Positions 57,997 to 64,000 of a stretch of DNA of 64,000 nt are shown here, piece after piece. The notes under the pieces were generated by a model. That model had not been told where the DNA came from. It worked only from the letters and a program-made list of their open reading frames with translations, and did not search any database. How positions within the stretch are numbered: position 1 is the first letter of the stretch; each line of letters opens with the position of its first letter. Origin of the DNA: Aureobasidium sp. EXF-3400 (Eukaryota; Ascomycota; Dothideomycetes; Dothideales; Saccotheciaceae); assembly GCA_024195585.1 (NCBI GenBank), contig SWBL01000305.1, positions 1 through 64,000 of the forward strand, given 5' to 3'. The position numbers and the translations under genes were made by a program.

Positions 57997-58830
57997 ATGG
58001 CCACAAAGATACAGTTCATGTCAGACCTACACTTGGAACGTAATAACTACGACTACGAGATTCCTTGCGCTGCATCACATCTGGCTTTAGCTGGAGATAT
58101 TGGACGCTTCTGTGACTACGATGACTATGCCGGTTTCCTACGAATTCAGTGCCAGACATTTGATCAGGTACTCTTGGTCGCAGGAAACAACGAGTTCTAT
58201 GGCTCATCACGGCAAGAAGGACTGGATGCTGTGGACACGCTAATCCAAGACCCGGGTTTGCAAGGGAAGCTGGTGTTTTTGAATCGTACTAGGGTCGACC
58301 TTGCAGGATCCAATATTGCCGTGCTGGGGTGCACCCTGCACTCGCACATTCAATATGATTGTGCTCAACTGAACAAGGATTTCGAAAACATCAGAAACTG
58401 GACCATCGAGGATCACAATAAGGAACATGAGCTAGACGTCGAGTGGTTGCATACATCACTTCGATACATTGCTGACACGGATCCCCATAAGGAGGTCATC
58501 ATACTCACTCATCATGCCCCGTCGTTCAAAGACACATGTCATCCAATGCACGAAAATAACGCTGTGAGTCAATGCTTTTGCAGTAACACATTAGAGGCTT
58601 TCAAGACGTGGAAAGGTCACGAGCAAGTGAGCAATTGGATATTCGGCCATACACATTGGAATGCTCGTTTCATGTGTGAGAACACCACGGTACAAAGCAA
58701 CTGTCTGCCCAATCAGCCTCGCAATCTCACTCGGTGGCAGAAATATTGGATATATAGGCCGTTCGACCCACGAGCAGTCATAGATAGCCGTCTGGCACGA
58801 TCTTGGGGCGATTGGTTGTTTGGCAGGTAG
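57997..58830 (+). CDS. Calcineurin-like metallophosphoesterase family protein
   Basis: A 277-aa intronless protein. Metal-site motifs appear in order: MSDLHLE (D and H), AGDIGR, VAGNNEFYG, ILTHHAPS and IFGHTHWN. The third motif is normally GNH(E/D); here the catalytic histidine is replaced by asparagine (codon AAC instead of CAC). The other metal ligands are present, so metal binding is likely, while catalysis may be weakened or altered. No signal peptide or membrane segment is seen, so a cytosolic protein is expected. The substrate is unknown, as for most of this fungal subgroup. Confidence 0.85.
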   Translation: MATKIQFMSDLHLERNNYDYEIPCAASHLALAGDIGRFCDYDDYAGFLRIQCQTFDQVLLVAGNNEFYGSSRQEGLDAVDTLIQDPGLQGKLVFLNRTRVDLAGSNIAVLGCTLHSHIQYDCAQLNKDFENIRNWTIEDHNKEHELDVEWLHTSLRYIADTDPHKEVIILTHHAPSFKDTCHPMHENNAVSQCFCSNTLEAFKTWKGHEQVSNWIFGHTHWNARFMCENTTVQSNCLPNQPRNLTRWQKYWIYRPFDPRAVIDSRLARSWGDWLFGR

Positions 58831-59637
58831 GATGTAGAATCAACGAGTTTCTGCCTCATGCAACTTGATTCACGAAATGACCAGGCTTCGTGAAAACACT
58901 TGTGATCTCAGGAGACACTTGTCTGAAACTGTGACATATGTGTCCTTCGTGCTCCAAATGTGACTGCGACTCGGATTCGTGCATGGGGAGAGGATGGAGA
59001 GATTAGATTGTCACAGTACGGGGAATTTGCATGGAGATTCGGCCATGCGGCGCCATCGATTCCACGCGTGCAACACGCCCACCAAGCAAGTCAAGCATTC
59101 AAAGCCGGATGCAAAGCTGATGCAAGAAGATGGCTGCAGCCGAGTAGCAAGCTGAAGTTGGATAGTGCCGGCAACAAGGCTAGTGCAGGAATCTGGATTG
59201 GATCTTCTCTAGATTCCTTGTGTCTCGTGGAATTCGCTTTCTCAGCCAAACAGCGTTTGCGAGTCACGACTTCTTCTCGTGCGTGTCCTTGGCGCCCCGG
59301 GGCTCTTGAGCATTATTCCTCCTTTGAAGCACGTACTTTTGACTATTTACCTACAAACACCCTACGCTCTTGGCCGCCCCACGCAGGCTCTCTCTACCTC
59401 GACTCCCGGAACAACGTCCCATGCGGTCGCTATCCAGTCTTCTATCGAGCAGGCGCTGCGTCCGCCCCGACTAAACACACACAATCGCCCGCCGCCTCCT
59501 GACCCTCCGCAACTGCCTGTCCTTGTTTTGATGATATCCTACTCCACGACATCCCGCTCGACGCTTCCACTCAAGTAGCCGCTGCTACCTTACGCTCGCT
59601 CTGTTTCCTGTGTCCGCAATCTCTCTCTTAATACACC
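58831..59637. other. Intergenic / probable LRG1 leader
   Basis: No supported gene. The last 250 bp before ATG 59638 are rich in C and T, as in long fungal 5' UTRs. A 180-codon frame at 58960-59502 does not start with ATG and has no domain features. Confidence 0.4.
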
Positions 59638-62600
59638 ATGGGTCTACCAACCGACCACCCCACCCAGCACGACGCTGATGATCATCCCTATCCGTCCGAC
59701 ATCGCTCTACCACCATCTCGCACCAACACATTTGAGTCTCCCAGCGACTCGCCCTCAAGACCCTCTACGGACGCCGAATCCCAGCTTGAATTGGCCTCTC
59801 GTCACAGACCAAAGCGCAGCCTAGACGTCAAGGACGATCGCCCTGCCGACACTCAGATCTCGCCTTCACGGGACCGCTCTCGACCCAATGGAAAACAGTC
59901 CAACAGGGTATGCGCAAAGTGCGGTGGTCATCTGACTGGCCAATTCGTGCGCGCTCTAGGAGGAACATACCATCTTGAGTGCTTCACCTGCCACGTTCGT
60001 ACATCTACAACACAAACCGCTGTGCAATTGCTGACTGTGCTTAGGACTGCGGCAAAGTCGTCGCATCTAAATTCTTCCCCGTCCCAGAACAGCCTCCGAA
60101 TCAATACCCTCTTTGCGAAACAGATTACTTCCGCAGACTGGACTTGCTCTGCCATGCATGTGGAGGCGCCCTCCGTGGATCCTACATCACCGCGCTCGAC
60201 CGCAAATACCATATCGAGCATTTTACCTGTTCTGTATGCCCGACTGTCTTTGGTGCTCAGGACAGCTACTATGAACACGAAGGAAACGTTTACTGCCACT
60301 ACCATTACTCGACCAAATTCGCTCAACGATGCAATGGCTGTCAGACAGCTATCCTCAAACAATTTGTCGAAATCTTCCGCAACGGTCAAAATCAGCATTG
60401 GCACCCGGAGTGTTATATGATCCACAAATACTGGAACGTCCGATTGCACCAAGGTGGTTCTGCAGACGAACCTCTGGACTCCGAAGAAAACGCCACAGAA
60501 GAATTGCGAAAAATTGTCAAAGAAAGCGAGGAGAGCGTTGAGGAGAAAGTGCTTTGGATTTGGCGCACACTCTCATCGTTTGAAGAGAAATCGGCGACAT
60601 GTATCTCTGATATGTTATTGCACGTCAGCAATGGCGCCTATGTTGACGGAGTGATGACGGCCAAGAGGTTCATAACACATGTTGACCTACTTTTCTCCGC
60701 AGCGGATAACCTAGACCAAGTCCTGCAGTCTCATACAGCAAAGGGTGCGTCTGTTTGTTCCACAGCTTGTTCTGCGTTTGCTAATTATCCACAGGTCTTT
60801 CTTATTCGAGAGAAGCCAAACTGCTTTGCAAGAAGGTTGTCGCGTTCTTCCAGTTGCTCGCCGAATCTCAAGAAACCGGGGTCAGGCGCCTGGGTGTCAC
60901 CCAAGAACTTCTCTCGCTTGTCACAGGTTTGGCGCATTACCTCAAGCTCCTGATCCGCATTTGTCTTCAGGGTGCTTTGAAGTTAGAGCGCGAAACTGGC
61001 AGTCATGAGGGTTTGACCAATTTCTTGGATGAGATTGGCGCCCTCGACGACAGACTTGCTATCGATGAGGAAAAAGACCCAAGAAGTGAGACAGAAAACT
61101 TCGTTGCACGATCTGCCGACAACTGCGCTGTTTGCGACAAATCTGTCGAGGACAAGTGCTTCGTACGCAGAGACAGAAGATTCCATGCCCAATGCCTCAC
61201 CTGCAGCAAGTGCTCGAGACCTCTTGCCGATGAACATGCACTAGCAAGATGGGACGAACCTTCTCAAAAGGTCCTCTGTGACCGCCACGCCGGGAGCTCG
61301 AGCGAGGGAGATCTTATCTTTGTCACTCGCCTTCAACAATACGTCCATCTCCTACGCGTCGCTCACGCGAGGCTGCTTGCTACGCTGCGTACAAGTGGCG
61401 CTTTGCCTCACACTTCAGGTTCGTCGACAAAATATCTCACATTAGATGATTTGATTACTCACAGGGCCTTTAGATGATCCGAATCTTTCAGACTATGACT
61501 CCAACCGAGGACATCGCGTCTCACCCAAGGGTTCCATGGACCCGCCAATGCTCAGATCAAACACCCGCTCCAAGTCCTATGCTGGATCGACTAAGCGTGA
61601 GCATTCGCCATCATATGAACAAACACTTGGAGATATTCGAAGGCTGCGATCTACGCGCATGGAAAAGAACATATCAACAACAAATCACAGAGCTCGTACA
61701 TCCAGAATCATTGATGGTCCCGAAGGCCTACATGGCAACCCAGAGGACAGGTTCGAGCGCCGCCAAACCGGTAATTTCCAGATCGTCGACGATGGTGAAG
61801 CCGGTGGGTCGCGCATGTCACAACTTCAGTTCGGCAACCACGAATCCATGACTCTGGATGATATTCCAAGAATTGTGCAAGCACAGCAAACGAGAGAACA
61901 GAGACCCAACGCCTCAAAGTTCCATCGTGGCCCGATGATACCTCAAGAACCAAGACCAAAGCTCATAAACAACGGCCACACACGACACGTCTCGCTTGGC
62001 AACGAAGACAAACCAGCTCTTGGGGAAGGCGGAGCTTTCAAGACAAAGAAATATTTCTCCGAACTTTCGGCACTTGAGTATTTCATCGTTCGACACGTAG
62101 CCGTACTTTCGATGGAACCTCTTCTTGAAGGTCATTTCAACCAAGAGGAATTGCTTGACCTTATTGAGACGAAGAGACCTACATTCTGGGGCAAGTTTGG
62201 AAAGGCCTTCAAGCCTGAGGCCGGCAAGAAGTCCAAAGGCAACAAGCGGGGTATCTTTGGTGTGTCCCTTGAACAGTTGGTTGAGAAAGACTATGCAGAA
62301 TCAACGGACGGCATCGGGCCGGGCGCTTTGCGGATACCTGTTCTTATTCAAGACGCCATTTCCGCGATGCGAACGATGGACATGTCCGTTGAGGGTGTTT
62401 TCCGCAAGAACGGCAACATCAAGAGACTCAACGACGTCAAGGAAGAGATTGATTCCAAAGAAATGGTTGACGTCGATCTCACGAAAGAGAATCCGGTGCA
62501 GGTCGCTGCGCTTTTGAAGAAGTTCCTACGAGAGCTGCCAGATCCGCTCATGACATTCAAGCTGCACAAGTTGTGGATAACGTCACAAAGTAAGTTCTTC

Positions 62601-63376
62601 CAAGTCGCACAATGTTCATGGGCCTTTTGCTAACTGATCCTCAGGGATTACCGACGAAGAGACAAGGCGAAGAGTACTCCATCTCACATGCTGTCTTCTT
62701 CCGAAGGCACACAGAGACACGATGGAAGTGCTGTTCAACTTCATGCAATGGGTGTCTTCGTTCTCCCATATCGACGAGGAGTCCGGCAGCAAGATGGACG
62801 TTCACAATCTTGCTACTGTGATGGCGCCCAACATCCTGCACTTGGGCAAGCGCGATGTTCCCTTGGATGACAACTTGCTTGCTATTGAGGCGGTGCACTC
62901 ACTCATTGAGTACAACGAGTACATGTGCGAGGTAAGTCTTTGATACCTGTCTTCTACACTCGCCACGCTGCTAACACTTTTCAAAGGTGCCGGAAGATCT
63001 GGCTCTCATCCTCAACGACTCCACTTTGTTCTCTGCCAGTGCCGATATCACGACCAAGGAAATCTTGAAACGATATGGCGACCGTACGAAGGGGCCATCG
63101 TCTACACCAGGAGATATGGCACCACCGCCGCAATCTACGACGCCCAAATCTCGTGAAAGCAAGGGTACTGCACCCGTGGTCACTCGTGTTGACACAGATG
63201 CCGAACAGGCCAACGCATGGGGAAACGAAGCCAGCGTTCGTCATGTGGCAGCGGACCTGCCACCACAGCCGCCTTTTGCCATGCACCCGAACAAGTCTTC
63301 TGAAAGCCAAGGAAGTCCCACCAGGAATGGCAATCGCAACAGTGGGTACACACCAAGGCCCATGGGTGTGACCTAA
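59638..63376 (+). CDS. LRG1: LIM-domain Rho GTPase-activating protein, Lrg1-type
   Basis: Exons 59638-59994, 60045-60744, 60795-61418, 61465-62589, 62645-62931 and 62987-63376 encode 1160 aa; introns are 46-55 bp. It stimulates GTP hydrolysis by Rho1-type GTPases and so tunes glucan synthesis and polar growth. LIM1 starts at about residue 91 (CAKCGGHL...HLECFTCHDCGKVVASKF), LIM2 at about 155 (CHACGGALRGSYITALDRKY, CSVC, CHYH, CNGC) and LIM3 at about 464 (CAVCDKSVEDKCFVRRDRRF, CSKC). In LIM2 a His replaces one usual Cys (EHFTC). The RhoGAP domain runs from about 823 (GIFGVSLEQLVEKD) with the arginine finger R874 in GVFRKNGN. It continues through LPDPLMTFKLHKLW and HNLATVMAPNILH. The C-terminus is Ser/Pro-rich. 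Confidence 0.93.
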
Positions 63377-64000
63377 GCTGGGGTACCTACTTAATCGGTG
63401 GTAGCGTTGAGTACAACTGAAGCGATGTTTTCCATTGTTTTCGTATATTCTCTGCCACTGTGCTAGACATCGATGATTCGTTTCTGGCAACCCGTCACGA
63501 GCTGTCAGCATCAGAATCTCCGGACATGTTTTTCGAATGCAAATGAGTCCTTGTGAAGAGTTGCTTGTTTCTTCTTTTCTTTTCTTCTTCACTTCTTACC
63601 ACCTTTCTACCTCTGTTGAGTCGACAAATCTTCCTTCTTCTTTTCTTTGTCATTTTCACCGTTAGTCTCACTCCGTCATCCGTTTTGAGTATGCGCTTTT
63701 TTCCATCATCTTCAACCTTATCATCAGTATCGTCGCCATCATCGCTTTTAAGCAAGTTGGTAGTCTTCAAGTTCTTTTACTTCTTTTTTGACTCGAAAGA
63801 CAAGCATTGGTTGTCAGGACAGATCCGTAGACGGGTCGAACAAAATGCATCATCAACTACAATCTACATTCTTCCCTACTTATAATTTCGAATCGTTTCC
63901 ACGCTTCGAATGACTTTCGGACACACTAGCATGCTACGGGCTAACTTCACATACCTGACTAAGTCAACATAGACATCACAGCTCAGTGGATATTATCAGC
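63377..64000. other. 3' flank of LRG1, no gene seen
   Basis: Around 63540-63790 the plus strand is a T/C-rich tract that creates a Lys/Arg-rich frame on the minus strand and a Phe/Leu/Ser-rich one on the plus strand; both look compositional. Confidence 0.4.

Noticed and set aside
63495..63885. Lys/Arg-rich and Phe/Ser-rich frames at the right end
   Set aside because: Both arise from one T/C-rich tract; compositional artefact.
1..64000. CRISPR arrays, rRNA, intact tRNA genes, bacterial-type operons
   Set aside because: None seen. The spliceosomal introns and eukaryotic families make this nuclear fungal DNA; the only tRNA-like signal (20070-20160) cannot fold into a clover leaf.

Overview
The window is nuclear DNA of a filamentous ascomycete (Pezizomycotina). 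Genes carry short GT-AG introns (46-60 bp, a few of 120-165 bp) with CTAAC/CTGAC-like branch points. Gene families such as the PTH11/SAT4-type rhodopsin-like protein, the Rim15-type PAS kinase and the complex I 17.8-kDa-type subunit point the same way. Gene order and roughly 50% GC would fit a Dothideomycete (an Aureobasidium-like black yeast is my guess); this is inference, not proof.

Layout. 1-6.8 kb is gene-poor accessory sequence: a cryptic two-exon Cys/His protein (463-920), a polytopic membrane protein (1596-2300), and decayed coding-like fragments with a diverged 81-bp dispersed repeat. 6.85-8.3 kb holds a rhodopsin-like membrane protein. 9.4-17.3 kb is filled by one giant secreted Ser-rich cell-surface protein (about 2635 aa). 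18.5-19.7 kb is a Gfo/Idh/MocA oxidoreductase. 19.7-23 kb holds an AT-rich RIP-like block, a tRNA-like element, and a monocarboxylate-type MFS transporter bracketed by copies of one repeat. From 23.5 kb the region is mostly conserved housekeeping: STK19-like protein, Sec63, a GT34 glycosyltransferase, a short coiled-coil (SCOC) protein. A 4.9-kb stretch without a recognisable gene (30.4-35.2 kb) follows. Then come a NADAR-domain protein, SF3a subunit 2 (Prp11), the giant kinase Rim15, a DUF5872/HVA1-TUDOR protein, an uncharacterised 934-aa protein, a She3-domain coiled-coil protein, Pta1/symplekin, Coa3, a complex I subunit, RPB4, a metallophosphoesterase and the LIM-RhoGAP Lrg1.

Functional themes. 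Three genes serve RNA polymerase II and mRNA processing (RPB4, Pta1, Prp11). Two serve respiratory chain biogenesis (Coa3, complex I 17.8-kDa-type). Others serve the secretory route and wall (Sec63, GT34, Lrg1, the giant mucin-like protein) and nutrient/quiescence signalling (Rim15). They are not an operon-like cluster. Several are divergent pairs sharing short promoters (Pta1/Coa3, RPB4/phosphoesterase, NADAR/Prp11).

I rebuilt exon structures by eye from splice signals and family conservation; exon coordinates are given in each entry. I did not find a clear-cut new multi-gene system. The most unusual object is the giant secreted protein, with two equally spaced four-Cys domains and four diverged copies of an unnamed module.
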